Positions 7,219 to 16,797 of a stretch of 64,000 nt of DNA are shown here, in pieces. The position numbers and the translations under genes are program-made. The DNA is from Tabrizicola_A aquatica (GTDB lineage Bacteria; Pseudomonadota; Alphaproteobacteria; Rhodobacterales; Rhodobacteraceae): the NCBI GenBank assembly GCA_965194375.1, contig OZ239428.1. One strand, written 5' to 3'. Within the stretch, counting starts at the first letter, position 1, and each line of letters begins with the position of its first letter. The notes under the pieces were generated by a model. The model was not told where the DNA came from, did no database searches, and worked only from the letters and a program-made list of their open reading frames with translations.

Positions 7219-8096
7219 CAGCCGCCCAACGCGGGCATGTGGCCATGCTGACCTTTTCGGCTTTGGTGGCGGGGTCGTTCAGTTTGGGCGCGATGGCCGC
7301 ACCCTATGTCGCCCCCGAGGCACTGACGGTGCTGCGCTTTGCCTTGGCCGGGGCCTTGGTGGGCGTGGCCGCGCTGGCGACCACGGGGATTTCGCGCCAG
7401 ACATGGCGCGCGCCGTGGCGCTATGTGATCTTGGGCGGGTTGTTGGCAGCCTATTTCGTGCTGATGTTCAAGGGCTTGCAAACCGCCGAGGCCGTTTCAA
7501 CCGCCGCCGTCTTTACCCTGACCCCGGTGATGGCAGCGGGGTTTGGCTGGCTTCTTTTGTGCCAGATCACGACACCGCGCATGGCGCTGGCGCTGGCCGT
7601 TGGGGCGGCCGGCGCGCTTTGGGTGATATTCCGCGCCGATTTTGCCGCCTTTTTGCGGTTTCAGATCGGGTCGGGCGAGATCATCTTTTTCTGGGGCTGT
7701 GTGGCCCACGCCTTTTATGCGCCCATGGTCCGCAAGTTGAACCGAGGCGAGCCTGCAGTCGTGTTCAGTTTTGGCACGATGTTCGCGGGGTTCATCCTTT
7801 TGGTGCTGTGGGGCTGGCAGGATGTGCTTGCCACCGATTGGACCGCCCTGCCCGGCATTGTCTGGATCTGCCTGATCTATGTCTCGGTTGCGGCCAGTGC
7901 GATGACCTTTGTGCTGCTGCAATATGCAACGATGCGGCTGCCCTCGGCCAAGGTGATGGCCTACACCTACCTGGTGCCCAGCTGGGTGATTTTGTGGGAA
8001 ATCGCGCTGGGGCGCAGCCCGCCGCCGACCTTGGTGCTGGGGGGCGTGGGCTTGACGGTGCTGGCGCTGGTGCTCTTGGTGCGCGATGAGGCATAA
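7209..8096 (+). CDS. EamA-family (DMT superfamily) transporter
   Basis: 295 residues with about ten hydrophobic helices in two EamA repeats. ATG 7209, which overlaps the LysR gene by 10 nt, opens with MHLTAAQRGHVAML and gives a normal-length protein; the longer frame runs well into lysR. EamA proteins export or import small metabolites, and the substrate cannot be read from sequence. Overlap with the regulator suggests a shared transcript and perhaps a shared ligand. Confidence 0.85.
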   Translation: MHLTAAQRGHVAMLTFSALVAGSFSLGAMAAPYVAPEALTVLRFALAGALVGVAALATTGISRQTWRAPWRYVILGGLLAAYFVLMFKGLQTAEAVSTAAVFTLTPVMAAGFGWLLLCQITTPRMALALAVGAAGALWVIFRADFAAFLRFQIGSGEIIFFWGCVAHAFYAPMVRKLNRGEPAVVFSFGTMFAGFILLVLWGWQDVLATDWTALPGIVWICLIYVSVAASAMTFVLLQYATMRLPSAKVMAYTYLVPSWVILWEIALGRSPPPTLVLGGVGLTVLALVLLVRDEA

Positions 8097-8099
8097 GCC

Positions 8100-8606
8100 A
8101 TGAGGCTTGTCGTCATGGGTGTGTCTGGCTGCGGCAAATCAAGCCTTGGGGCCGCGCTGGCCACAGCACTGGCGCTGCCATTTACGGACGCCGATGATCT
8201 GCACCCGGCGGCCAACCGCGCCAAGATGGCGGCGGGCCAGCCCTTGACCGATTCCGACCGCCGGCCATGGTTGCAGGCGGTGGGGGCGGTTCTGGCAAAG
8301 GGCGCGGGCGTGATGGCCTGCTCGGCCCTGCGGCGGTCCTACCGCGACCGCCTGCGCGACACGGCAGGGCCGGTGCAGTTCCTGCACCTTGTGGCCCCGC
8401 GTGAGGTGATTGCCGAACGGCTCGCAGAGCGGCGGGGGCATTTCATGCCCTTGGCGCTCTTGGACAGCCAGTTGGCCACGCTGGAACCCTTGGCCCCTAG
8501 TGAGGGCTGGACGCTGAACGTCAGCGGTTCGCAGGAGGCGAACCTTGGCACCGCCCTGCAGCTTTTGCGCGCAGCGCGATCGAATTTCCAGATCGACAGG
8601 GGTTAA
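8100..8606 (+). CDS. gntK: Gluconokinase (carbohydrate kinase, AAA-like fold)
   Basis: 168 residues, the size of GntK-type gluconokinases that phosphorylate D-gluconate to 6-phosphogluconate with ATP. P-loop GVSGCGKS (7-14), then the substrate segment DADDLHPAANRAKM with GQPLTDSDR, and ACSALRRSYRDRLR, all diagnostic of the family. It starts 3 nt after the EamA gene, so all three genes from lysR may form one unit and gluconate or a related sugar acid is a possible link. Confidence 0.92.
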   Translation: MRLVVMGVSGCGKSSLGAALATALALPFTDADDLHPAANRAKMAAGQPLTDSDRRPWLQAVGAVLAKGAGVMACSALRRSYRDRLRDTAGPVQFLHLVAPREVIAERLAERRGHFMPLALLDSQLATLEPLAPSEGWTLNVSGSQEANLGTALQLLRAARSNFQIDRG

Positions 8607-8684
8607 GGCCGCGCCTTTCTTTGCTTTCCTCGCACATTGCCCCACAACTTAAGCCACGCCGACATGCCACCGAAAAGAGGTCCG

Positions 8685-9851
8685 ATGCCGTTCTGGAAGC
8701 AAATCGCCCTGACGCTGGCGCTGGGTGCCGCAGGCCTGATGACCGCGGCGGTCTTTGTGCCCGGTGTGCTCAACAGCCTTGGCTTTGGCGGGACTGAGGA
8801 GGAGGGCGCGGCAAAGCCCGCGCAGGGTGGCGGCGGCTGGGGTGGCGGCCAAGGCGGAGCACGCACGGCGACAAAGGTCACCGCCCTGCCCCCCAGCGAA
8901 GGCCAAATCGCCGACCGCATCAGCGCCATTGGCGATGGCCAAGCGCTGCGATCGGTTGCCGTCTTTGCCGAAACGCCGGGCCGGGTGACCGAACTGCGCG
9001 CGCGCTCGGGCCAACAGGTGCAGGCGGGCGATGTTTTGTTGCACTTGGACAATGAGGCCGAGACCATCGCGCTGGAACGCGCAAAGTTGGTGCAGGAAGA
9101 TGCCGTCGCGCGGCTTGAACGCGCGCGGCAGTTGCAGGCCTCGGGCACGGGCACCGATGTGCAACTGCGGGAGGCAGAGCTTTCGCTGCGGCAGGCCGAG
9201 TTGGAGCTGCGCGAGGCTGGCTATGATCTGGCACAGCGGCAGGTTGTCGTGCCGGTCTCAGGCTGGCTTGGCATTCTGAACGCCGAAGTGGGCGCACAGA
9301 TCGGCACACAAGCCGAAATCGCGCGGGTGGATGATCGGTCGGTGCTCTTGGTCGATGTGCGGCTGCCCGAACGGATGGTGGGCCGGGTGGCCGTGGGTGA
9401 CCCGGTCAAGGCCGAGGCTCTGGCCGGTGGGTTTGGCGTGATTGAAGGGCGGATCAGCGCCATCGACAACCGGGTTGATCCCGCGAGCCGCACGCTGCGG
9501 GTGCAGGCGGAACTGCCGAACCCGGACGACAGGCTGCGCGCGGGCATGGCCTTTGCGATGACGCTGGACCTGCCCGGCGCAGCGGCCCCCGCGGTTGACC
9601 CTTTGTCCGTGCAATGGAGCCGCGAGGGGGCCTATGTCTGGGTGGTGCGCGACGGCAAGGCCACGCGACTGCCGGTGCAGATCGTGCAGCGCGAGGCCGA
9701 GCGGGTTCTGGTTGAGGCTGCGTTTGAACCCGGCGATCTGGTGGTGATCGAAGGAGTGCAATCGGTGAGACCGGGGGCAGAGGTTGAGGTGCGCGGGGCC
9801 GAGGCCTCTGCACCTGATGCCGCCACGTCCGAGACCAAGGCCACGCCATGA
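8685..9851 (+). CDS. RND efflux periplasmic adaptor (membrane fusion protein)
   Basis: 388 residues from ATG 8685, which has AGAGG upstream; two earlier in-frame starts give a non-hydrophobic extension and are less likely. A membrane anchor/signal (about 7-25) precedes a Gly-rich linker, a lipoyl half, an alpha-helical hairpin (about 125-190, rich in Leu/Arg/Glu heptads), the second lipoyl half and beta-barrel. It joins the inner-membrane pump to an outer-membrane channel. Its stop overlaps the pump gene start by 4 nt. No TolC-like gene is in the window. Confidence 0.9.
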   Translation: MPFWKQIALTLALGAAGLMTAAVFVPGVLNSLGFGGTEEEGAAKPAQGGGGWGGGQGGARTATKVTALPPSEGQIADRISAIGDGQALRSVAVFAETPGRVTELRARSGQQVQAGDVLLHLDNEAETIALERAKLVQEDAVARLERARQLQASGTGTDVQLREAELSLRQAELELREAGYDLAQRQVVVPVSGWLGILNAEVGAQIGTQAEIARVDDRSVLLVDVRLPERMVGRVAVGDPVKAEALAGGFGVIEGRISAIDNRVDPASRTLRVQAELPNPDDRLRAGMAFAMTLDLPGAAAPAVDPLSVQWSREGAYVWVVRDGKATRLPVQIVQREAERVLVEAAFEPGDLVVIEGVQSVRPGAEVEVRGAEASAPDAATSETKATP

Positions 9852-12800
9852 CCACCCGCATCGAGCGCAGCGCGCATCTGTCTGGCACGGCGCTGTTCAT
9901 CCGCCGCCCGATCTTGGCCTTTGTGCTGAACGCGATGATCCTGATTGCGGGCCTTGCGGGCTGGCTGGGGGGTGAGGTGCGCGAGTTGCCCGATGTGGAC
10001 AGCCCCGTTATCACCATCAGCACCGACTACCCCGGCGCCGCCCCCGAAACCATTGACCGCGAAATCACCGCCGCCATCGAAGGCGCGGCCGGACGCATTT
10101 CGGGGGTCAAGGACATCTCCTCCTCGTCGCGCTTTGGCCGCAGCAGGGTCACGGTGGAGTTTACCGCAGGCACCGATCTGGACACCGCCGCCACAGACAT
10201 GCGCGATGCCATCGCGCGGCTGTCGGGCGATCTGCCGGATGGGGTCGAGCCGCCGCGCATCGTCAAGGCCGATGCCGATTCCGATGCCATCATGCGGCTG
10301 TCGCTGACATCCCCCTCGCAAAGTGCCGAGGCGCTGACACGGATCGCCGAGGATCTGGTGCAAGAGCGGCTGCTCGCCGCCGAAGGCGTGGCCGATCTGC
10401 AGATTTTTGGCGACCGCGATGAGGTGTTCCGCATCGACATCGACATGCGCCAACTGGCCGCGCGGGGGCTGTCCTTGGCCGATGTGCGCGCGGCGGTTGC
10501 CACGGTGTCGTTGGACGCGCCAGCGGGGTCGCTGGCCTCGAACAGCCAGTCGATGGTGGTGCGCACCACGGCGGCGATCAGCACGCCCGAGGCGTTTGCC
10601 GCCCTGACGCTGGCGCAGGGCGTGCGTTTGGGCGATGTGGCGCAAATCAGCCTTGGCCCGGCCTTGGGCCAAAGCGTTCTGCGCGCCAATGGCGAGACGG
10701 GTATCGGCCTTGGCATCATCCGGGCGGCGCAATCGAACACGCTGTCGATCTCGCAGGCGGTGCGGGCCGTGGTGGCGGATGTGCAACCCCTGTTGCCGCC
10801 CGATGTGACGCTGAAGGTCACCTCGGATGATGCGGTTTTCGTTCAAGGCGCGCTGGATGAGGTGGTCTTGACGCTGATCCTGTCGACCCTGATTGTGATT
10901 GCGGTGATCTTCGCCTTTCTGATGGATCTGCGCGCGACCTTGATCCCGGCCATCGCGCTGCCGGTGGCCTTGATCGGCACCTTCGCGGCTGTCTGGCTGG
11001 CGGGATTTTCGATCAACATCCTGATGCTGCTGGCGCTGGTTCTGGCCACGGGCATGGTGGTGGATGATGCCATCGTGGTTTTGGAAAACATCGTGCGGCG
11101 GCGGTCCGAAGGGATGGGCGCACGGGCGGCGGCGGTCTTGGGCACCCAGCAGGTGTTCTTTGCTGTGGTGGCAACCACGACGACGCTGGCGGCAGTCTTT
11201 GTGCCCTTGTCCTTTCTGGGCGGGCAGGCCGGGGCCTTGTTCCGCGAGTTTGGCTTTACGCTAGCGATGGCGGTCTTGCTGTCGTCGGTCGTGGCGTTGA
11301 CGCTGTGCCCGGTGCTGGCCAGCCGCATCCTGAAAGAAGCCGCCCCCGGCGCGGGGGGCCAAGCACCGGATGGGTTGGCCCGAACAGGGGCGGCACTGGC
11401 CGGATTTTATGACCGCAGTTTGCAGGCTGCACTGGCCGCGCCGTGGCTGGTGGTGGGCGCAAGCCTGATCTTTGCCGCCGCCGCCGCGCTTGCCTTTGGC
11501 CAGATCCGGCAGGAATTGACCCCGCCCGAGGACCGCGCCGTGGTATTACTGCGGGTCGAGGCACCGCAGGGCGTCTCGCTCGACCATACTGCCGCCAAGA
11601 TGCGCGAGATCGAGGATGCCGTGGCCAGCCTGCAAGAGGCGGGTGAGGTCACCAACCTTTTCGCCATCACCGGCAGCAGCGGGCAGGCCAATTCGGGATT
11701 CATTGTTATGACCCTCGCCCCTTGGGCCGAACGGGCGCGCAGCCAGCAAGAGATTGCAGCAGACATCAACGCCCGCCTGCGCGGCGTGATCGGGGTGCGC
11801 GCCTTTGCGCTGCAACCCAACAGCCTGCGCATTCGCGGGGCCGGTCAGGGCCTGCGCTTTGCGCTGGTGGGGGCGAGCTATGATGATCTTGGCCGCGATG
11901 CCACAGCCCTTGTTGAAGCGATGGAAGAAAACCCCGCTTTTGGCCAGGTGCGGCTTGGCTATGACACCACGCAGCCGCAGCTGTTCATCGAGGTCGACCG
12001 CGCCCGTGCCGCCGATCTTGGCATTCGGATCGAAGGTCTGGGCGAGGCATTGCAGGCCGTTCTGGACGGGCGCAGCGTGGGCACGGTGTTCATCGGGGAC
12101 AAGTCGCACGATGTGCAGCTGATCTCGACCGCTGATCCGGTGAATGACCCGTCTGACCTTGAACGGGTGTTCATGCGCAGCGCGACGGGGCAGACAGTGC
12201 CGATCTCGTCCTTTGTGCGGCTTGAGGAACGCGCGGTGGCCCCTGAGTTGGGCCGCGAGGCCCAACAGCGCGCGGTGCCGATCACAGCCGGGCTGACGCC
12301 CGAGATGTCCTTGGGTCAGGCCCTGACCGAGGTGGAGGCGCTGGCAGCCGAAACGCTGCCCCCCGGCGCGCGCATCGTGCCCTTGGCCGAGGCGGCGACG
12401 CTGGACGAAACCGGATCGGGGCTTTTGCTGACCTTTGGTTTTGCCATCCTGATCGTGTTTCTGGTGCTGGCTGCGCAGTTTGAAAGCTTTGTCTCGGCGA
12501 TCATCGTGATGTCCACGGTGCCCCTTGGGCTGGCCTGCGCGATCTTTGCGCTTTTGCTGACTGGCAGCAGTCTGAACGTCTATTCGCAGATCGGCTTGGT
12601 CTTGTTGGTGGGGATCATGGCCAAGAACGGCATCTTGATCGTCGAATTTGCCAATCAGCTGCGCGAACAAGGCCATGACGTGCGCCGGGCGATCAGCGAA
12701 GGCGCGGTGATCCGACTGCGCCCGGTGATGATGACGATGATCTCAACCGTCCTGGGCGGGGTGCCCTTGATCCTGTCCTCCGGCGCCGGGGCCGAGGCGC

Positions 12801-12991
12801 GTGAGGCTTTGGGCTGGGTGATTGTCGGGGGCTTGGGGCTTTCAACGGTGGTGACACTGTACCTGACGCCCGTCGCCTATCTTCTGCTGGCGCGCTTCAC
12901 GACGCCGCAAGCCGCCGAAGAGGCCCGACTGCGCCGCGAGTTGGACGAAGCTCAGCGGTTAAGCCCTGTCGCGCCGGGATTAGCAGATTAA
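9848..12991 (+). CDS. RND-family efflux permease
   Basis: 1047 residues, the normal length of an AcrB/MexB-like pump. Two similar halves, each with one helix, a large periplasmic domain and a bundle of helices. The proton-relay pair Asp406-Asp407 sits in helix 4 (GMVVDDAIVVLENI). The C-terminal half has VGIMAKNGILIVEF, where the relay Lys is expected. It resembles the MdtB/C-MexW type more than metal pumps. Drug or lipid specificity cannot be read from the sequence. It is translationally coupled to the adaptor gene. Confidence 0.95.
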   Translation: MTTRIERSAHLSGTALFIRRPILAFVLNAMILIAGLAGWLGGEVRELPDVDSPVITISTDYPGAAPETIDREITAAIEGAAGRISGVKDISSSSRFGRSRVTVEFTAGTDLDTAATDMRDAIARLSGDLPDGVEPPRIVKADADSDAIMRLSLTSPSQSAEALTRIAEDLVQERLLAAEGVADLQIFGDRDEVFRIDIDMRQLAARGLSLADVRAAVATVSLDAPAGSLASNSQSMVVRTTAAISTPEAFAALTLAQGVRLGDVAQISLGPALGQSVLRANGETGIGLGIIRAAQSNTLSISQAVRAVVADVQPLLPPDVTLKVTSDDAVFVQGALDEVVLTLILSTLIVIAVIFAFLMDLRATLIPAIALPVALIGTFAAVWLAGFSINILMLLALVLATGMVVDDAIVVLENIVRRRSEGMGARAAAVLGTQQVFFAVVATTTTLAAVFVPLSFLGGQAGALFREFGFTLAMAVLLSSVVALTLCPVLASRILKEAAPGAGGQAPDGLARTGAALAGFYDRSLQAALAAPWLVVGASLIFAAAAALAFGQIRQELTPPEDRAVVLLRVEAPQGVSLDHTAAKMREIEDAVASLQEAGEVTNLFAITGSSGQANSGFIVMTLAPWAERARSQQEIAADINARLRGVIGVRAFALQPNSLRIRGAGQGLRFALVGASYDDLGRDATALVEAMEENPAFGQVRLGYDTTQPQLFIEVDRARAADLGIRIEGLGEALQAVLDGRSVGTVFIGDKSHDVQLISTADPVNDPSDLERVFMRSATGQTVPISSFVRLEERAVAPELGREAQQRAVPITAGLTPEMSLGQALTEVEALAAETLPPGARIVPLAEAATLDETGSGLLLTFGFAILIVFLVLAAQFESFVSAIIVMSTVPLGLACAIFALLLTGSSLNVYSQIGLVLLVGIMAKNGILIVEFANQLREQGHDVRRAISEGAVIRLRPVMMTMISTVLGGVPLILSSGAGAEAREALGWVIVGGLGLSTVVTLYLTPVAYLLLARFTTPQAAEEARLRRELDEAQRLSPVAPGLAD

Positions 12992-13089
12992 TCCCGCATC
13001 CGCGCCGAAAACCGCGCCCAATTGCCAGCTGCCCCTCGACGCGGGGGCGCTTTGGCACATCTAGCGGGAAGGGAAATGCGGAGCGGGTG

Positions 13090-14409
13090 ATGCAGCGGGA
13101 TGACGACAGCACCGGTGCCATGGTGCCCACAGGCCGGGTGGCGCGCATGCTGCGGATGGGCGGCATCGCCTCGGGCGTTGCGGGGGACGTGGCGGCGGGG
13201 GGCCTTAGGGCACTGGTGCAGGGCAAACGGCCCGATCTGGCCAGCCTTCTGATGACACCCTCCAACGGGCTGCGGGTCACGCAAGGCCTGTCGCATCTGC
13301 GCGGGGCGGCGCTGAAGCTGGGGCAGATGCTGTCGATGGACAGCGGGGCCGTGCTGCCCGAAGAGCTGACCGCGATCTTGGCCCGGATGCGCGATGACGC
13401 GCAGCCCATGCCGCCCAAGCAGTTGCAGGCGGTGCTCAACGCCGAATGGGGTGCGGGCTGGTATGGCCGCTTTCAGCGCTTTGACGTGCGCCCCTTTGCC
13501 GCCGCCTCAATCGGGCAGGTGCATCGCGCGGTGCTGCCCGGGGGGCGAATGCTGGCGATCAAGGTGCAATACCCCGGCGTGCGCGACAGCATTGACAGCG
13601 ATGTGGACAATATGGCCAGCCTGATGCGCCTGCCCGGCCTTTTGCCGCGCGGGTTGGACCTTGCGCCCCTGATGGCCGAGGCCAAGCGCCAGTTGCACGG
13701 CGAGGCAGATTATCTGGCCGAGGCGCAGCATCTGGCCCGGTTTCGCACCCTCTTGGACGGGTCGGCAGACTTCGTCCTGCCCGAGTTGGAGCCCGATCTT
13801 TGCACACCTCAGGTGCTGGCGATGAGCTATGTCGAAAGCGCTCCGCTTGAAAGCCTGACCACCGCCCCACAAGCCACCCGCGACCGGGTGGCAAGCGCCC
13901 TGATTGACCTGGTTCTGCGTGAGTTGTTCGAATTCGGCGCCTTGCAGACCGATCCAAATCTCGCCAATTACCGCTATGACCCCAAGTCCGGCCGCATCGT
14001 TCTTTTGGATTTCGGCGCGGTGCAAACTATCGCGCCGGCGCTGGCCGCCGATTTCCGCGACCTTCTGGCCACCGCACTTGACGGCACCCCCGAGACGATC
14101 CGCGCGGCCATGCTGCGCATCGGCTATTTCGCCCCCGAGACCGCGCCGCATCATCAGGATCTGATCCAGTCCCTGTTCGACATGGCGATGGAACCCCTGC
14201 GCCAAAGCACACCCTTTGACTTTGGCCAGAGCGATCTTTTGGAGCGCTTGCGCGACCGGGGGCTTGCCTTGGGGTCAGAACGTGACCTTGCCCATGTGCC
14301 CCCGGCGGCCACGCTTTTCCTGCATCGCAAGATTGCGGGCACCTATCTGATGGCCGCCAAGCTTTGCGCCCGCGTGGCGCTGCGCCCCATGGTCGAGCGC
14401 TATCGCTAG
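13090..14409 (+). CDS. ABC1/UbiB-family atypical kinase
   Basis: 439 residues. The family-specific KxGQ motif is KLGQ (76-79), AAASIGQVH is the Ala-rich nucleotide loop, and the DFG-like segment is LLDFGAVQ after DPNLANYRY. UbiB/ADCK proteins support ubiquinone synthesis, probably as ATPases acting on lipid intermediates. This one is shorter than UbiB and lacks its two C-terminal membrane helices, so it belongs to the AarF-like soluble branch. ATG 13090 has GGAG six bases upstream and is preferred over GTG 13087. Confidence 0.85.
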   Translation: MQRDDDSTGAMVPTGRVARMLRMGGIASGVAGDVAAGGLRALVQGKRPDLASLLMTPSNGLRVTQGLSHLRGAALKLGQMLSMDSGAVLPEELTAILARMRDDAQPMPPKQLQAVLNAEWGAGWYGRFQRFDVRPFAAASIGQVHRAVLPGGRMLAIKVQYPGVRDSIDSDVDNMASLMRLPGLLPRGLDLAPLMAEAKRQLHGEADYLAEAQHLARFRTLLDGSADFVLPELEPDLCTPQVLAMSYVESAPLESLTTAPQATRDRVASALIDLVLRELFEFGALQTDPNLANYRYDPKSGRIVLLDFGAVQTIAPALAADFRDLLATALDGTPETIRAAMLRIGYFAPETAPHHQDLIQSLFDMAMEPLRQSTPFDFGQSDLLERLRDRGLALGSERDLAHVPPAATLFLHRKIAGTYLMAAKLCARVALRPMVERYR

Positions 14410-14472
14410 GCGCTGGTTGACATATCGCCCGGCCGCGCCATCTGGCCCTTGAACAAGACGGGATAGATCAAG

Positions 14473-15717
14473 ATGACCGACTGGACAGCCACCCGCGCCG
14501 TAGGTGAGGCGCGCATGGCCGCCTTTGTGCCGCGCATGGGGCGACGCTATGCCAATGGGCGCAACACCGATGAAGGCCCCGGCCAGCACAAGGCGGTGTC
14601 GCAACTCTCGCCCTATCTTCGCCGTCGTCTGGTGCTGGAATCCGATGTGGTCGCCGCCGCCCTTGCCGCCCATGGGGCCGAGGGGGCCGAGAAGTTCGTG
14701 CAAGAAGTGGTCTGGCGCGGTTACTTCAAAGGCTGGCTGGAACGCCGCCCGCAGGTCTGGGCCAGCACCCGCGACGGGCTAGAGCGCGATCTGGCCGACT
14801 TGGACAAAGACCGCCGCCTGCGCCGCGCTGTGGCCGATGCCGAGGCAGGGCAAACGGGCCTTGCCTGCATGGACGCTTGGGCCGAGGAGCTGGTGGAGAC
14901 TGGCTACCTGCACAACCACGCGCGGATGTGGTTCGCCTCGATCTGGATCTTCACGCTGGGGCTGCCGTGGCGGCTGGGCGCGGATTTCTTTTTGCGCCAT
15001 CTGATCGATGGTGATCCGGCCTCGAACACGCTGGGCTGGCGCTGGGTGGCGGGGCTTCACACGCGCGGAAAGCCCTATCACGCGCAGGCGTGGAACATCG
15101 CGACCTTTACCAATCAGCGCTTTACCCCGCGCGAGGCGGATCTAGAGGGCCAAATACAGGGGTTGGAGCATCAAGAGCCCGATGGGCTGCCGCCGCTGAT
15201 GCCCCTGCGCGCCGTTGCGCCGCCGAAACTCGGCCAACCCACCGCCCTTCTCATCACCGAAGAAGATTGCCGGGTGGAGGACTTTGACCTTGCTGCACTC
15301 GATATCCGCGCCGCCTGGACGCTGGAGGCGAGCCACCTGCGATCCACTGGCGCGGTGGGCGATCCGGTGGTGCAGTTCGAACGCGCGGCCTTGGCCGATG
15401 CGGCGGGGCGGACGGGATTTGCAGCGCAAGCTCTGCGCGCGGGCGTCCCCTCTGATCTTGCCGCTTGGGCCGCGCGGGCCGGGGTTGCCCAGATCGTCAC
15501 GCCTTATGTGCCGCAAGGCCCCCTCCGCGACTGGCTGGACGCGGCCACACCCGCACTCGCGGCGCGCGGGATCACCCTGACCGAGTGGAAGCGCGACTGG
15601 GACAGCGCGATCTGGCCCCATGCCACGGCAGGGTTCTTCAAGGTGAAAGAGCGCATCCCGCGCATCTTGGCCGAGGTTCTGCCGCCCCCCGCGCAAGGGG
15701 TCTTGCCGGGGTTTTAG
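14473..15717 (+). CDS. Photolyase/cryptochrome relative with reversed domain order
   Basis: 414 residues. Residues 15-225 match the FAD-binding domain of class I photolyases: YANGRN (26-31), LSPYL, VWRGYF (80-85), TGYLHNHARM (143-152), DGDPASNTLGWRWVAG (179-194) and AWNIATFTNQRF. Canonical photolyases have an alpha/beta antenna domain of about 130 residues before this; here the FAD domain is at the very N-terminus, and an alpha/beta domain follows at about 255-400, ending in PHATAGFFKVKERIP, which resembles the end of the usual N-terminal domain (G-x-KVFTPFW). The order thus looks permuted. DNA repair or blue-light sensing is inferred from the family. TTGACA at 14417 may be part of its promoter. 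Confidence 0.75.
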   Translation: MTDWTATRAVGEARMAAFVPRMGRRYANGRNTDEGPGQHKAVSQLSPYLRRRLVLESDVVAAALAAHGAEGAEKFVQEVVWRGYFKGWLERRPQVWASTRDGLERDLADLDKDRRLRRAVADAEAGQTGLACMDAWAEELVETGYLHNHARMWFASIWIFTLGLPWRLGADFFLRHLIDGDPASNTLGWRWVAGLHTRGKPYHAQAWNIATFTNQRFTPREADLEGQIQGLEHQEPDGLPPLMPLRAVAPPKLGQPTALLITEEDCRVEDFDLAALDIRAAWTLEASHLRSTGAVGDPVVQFERAALADAAGRTGFAAQALRAGVPSDLAAWAARAGVAQIVTPYVPQGPLRDWLDAATPALAARGITLTEWKRDWDSAIWPHATAGFFKVKERIPRILAEVLPPPAQGVLPGF

Positions 15718-15726
15718 CGGCGCGCC

Positions 15727-16797
15727 TCATTCATAGCCCGTCATCTCCAGATACCCCTGCCCGGCGTGGCTGCCGGTAAAGCGGATCGGACCTTCCCAAT
15801 AGGGCACGGTGGTTTGCATGAAAGCCTTCGGGTTCAGCGTGGTCACTGTCACATCGACCGATTTTTGCGGCAGTTCCACACGCCAGCGCACGGGAACAGT
15901 GCGCCCGGCGACGCTGGCCGTCTCTAGCGGCGTCAGGCGCAAAGCTCCCGGCGGCATGGGGGTGGGGGTGCCATCCGCATCAATCCATGTCGCAGACAGA
16001 TACCCCGCCCCCGCATCGCGCAGCCGAAACCCCATCATGCGCGCGCCATCGTCGAAGATCAGTGAAAACCAGTCCCAGCCGGTCTGATCGGGGGCCAAGG
16101 GTTGTGACGACCATTCGCGGTCAAGCCATGCCTGGCCCGTCACCGGGATATCCTGATCGCCAAATCTGATCGTACCAGTGACCGTGTAGAAGGGTTGCGA
16201 ATAGTAATGGCTCGCTTGCCCCGCCGCCGATTTCACCGAATAGCCTTGGTCGCCTTGGGCGACGAGCGGGCCTTGGGCCTGCAAAGCCAGCGCATAGGAA
16301 AACCCGCTGCCCGAAGCGTTTAGATCCAGCGCGGAAAGCGCATCCGCCCCCGGCGCGGCGCGGCTGATCATCTGCCAATCATCAATCCACGCCTTGAAGG
16401 GCGCGGGCGTCACCCCCGCCTGCCCCACACCGCCGCGGCCTAGCTTCTCGGCAAAGAGATGGGTCTCGGCGCTGGTCAGCGCCGCATGGCCCATCCAAAG
16501 CTGCGGGCTGGCAAAGCCTGCCGACTCACCGGGGCGCAGGGCGGTGCGAAACAGTGTCCATTGCGCGCCATAATCCGTGCCATCCGGACCGGTCAAAGCG
16601 GCGGTCAAATACCACCATTCGATGCGGAAATCAGGATGCGGGCCGTGATCGGCCGGGAAAATCAGCCAATCGTCCGGGTCTGGGGTGGCAAAGCCTTCGA
16701 CCGCTTGACCCATGCCAGCAAAGCCCTGCGCGTGGGCCGCTGGACCGACCAGAGCCAAGAGCATGCACAGCGCGGCAGAGCATCCCTTAACGTCCAT
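15727..16797 (-). CDS. Secreted lipocalin-like (CrtC/AttH family) protein
   Basis: 356 residues with a signal peptide (cleavage near AHA-QG, residue 24). The body matches the two-domain lipocalin-like fold of AttH and carotenoid 1,2-hydratase: DFRIEWWYLTAALTG near the start, later WLDREWSSQP and GWDWFSLIFDDG. ATG 16797 has GAAGGTG upstream; a TTG two codons earlier is less likely. It overlaps the end of the permease gene by 11 nt, as in Att-type ABC systems where such a protein acts with the transporter. A carotenoid role is unlikely since no crt genes are nearby. Confidence 0.8.
   Translation of the reverse strand: MDVKGCSAALCMLLALVGPAAHAQGFAGMGQAVEGFATPDPDDWLIFPADHGPHPDFRIEWWYLTAALTGPDGTDYGAQWTLFRTALRPGESAGFASPQLWMGHAALTSAETHLFAEKLGRGGVGQAGVTPAPFKAWIDDWQMISRAAPGADALSALDLNASGSGFSYALALQAQGPLVAQGDQGYSVKSAAGQASHYYSQPFYTVTGTIRFGDQDIPVTGQAWLDREWSSQPLAPDQTGWDWFSLIFDDGARMMGFRLRDAGAGYLSATWIDADGTPTPMPPGALRLTPLETASVAGRTVPVRWRVELPQKSVDVTVTTLNPKAFMQTTVPYWEGPIRFTGSHAGQGYLEMTGYE

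Noticed and set aside
9632..10846. Long minus-strand frame opposite the RND genes (404 codons)
   Set aside because: It is antisense to the RND adaptor and pump, rich in His/Arg/Gln, and mirrors the codon bias of the real genes.
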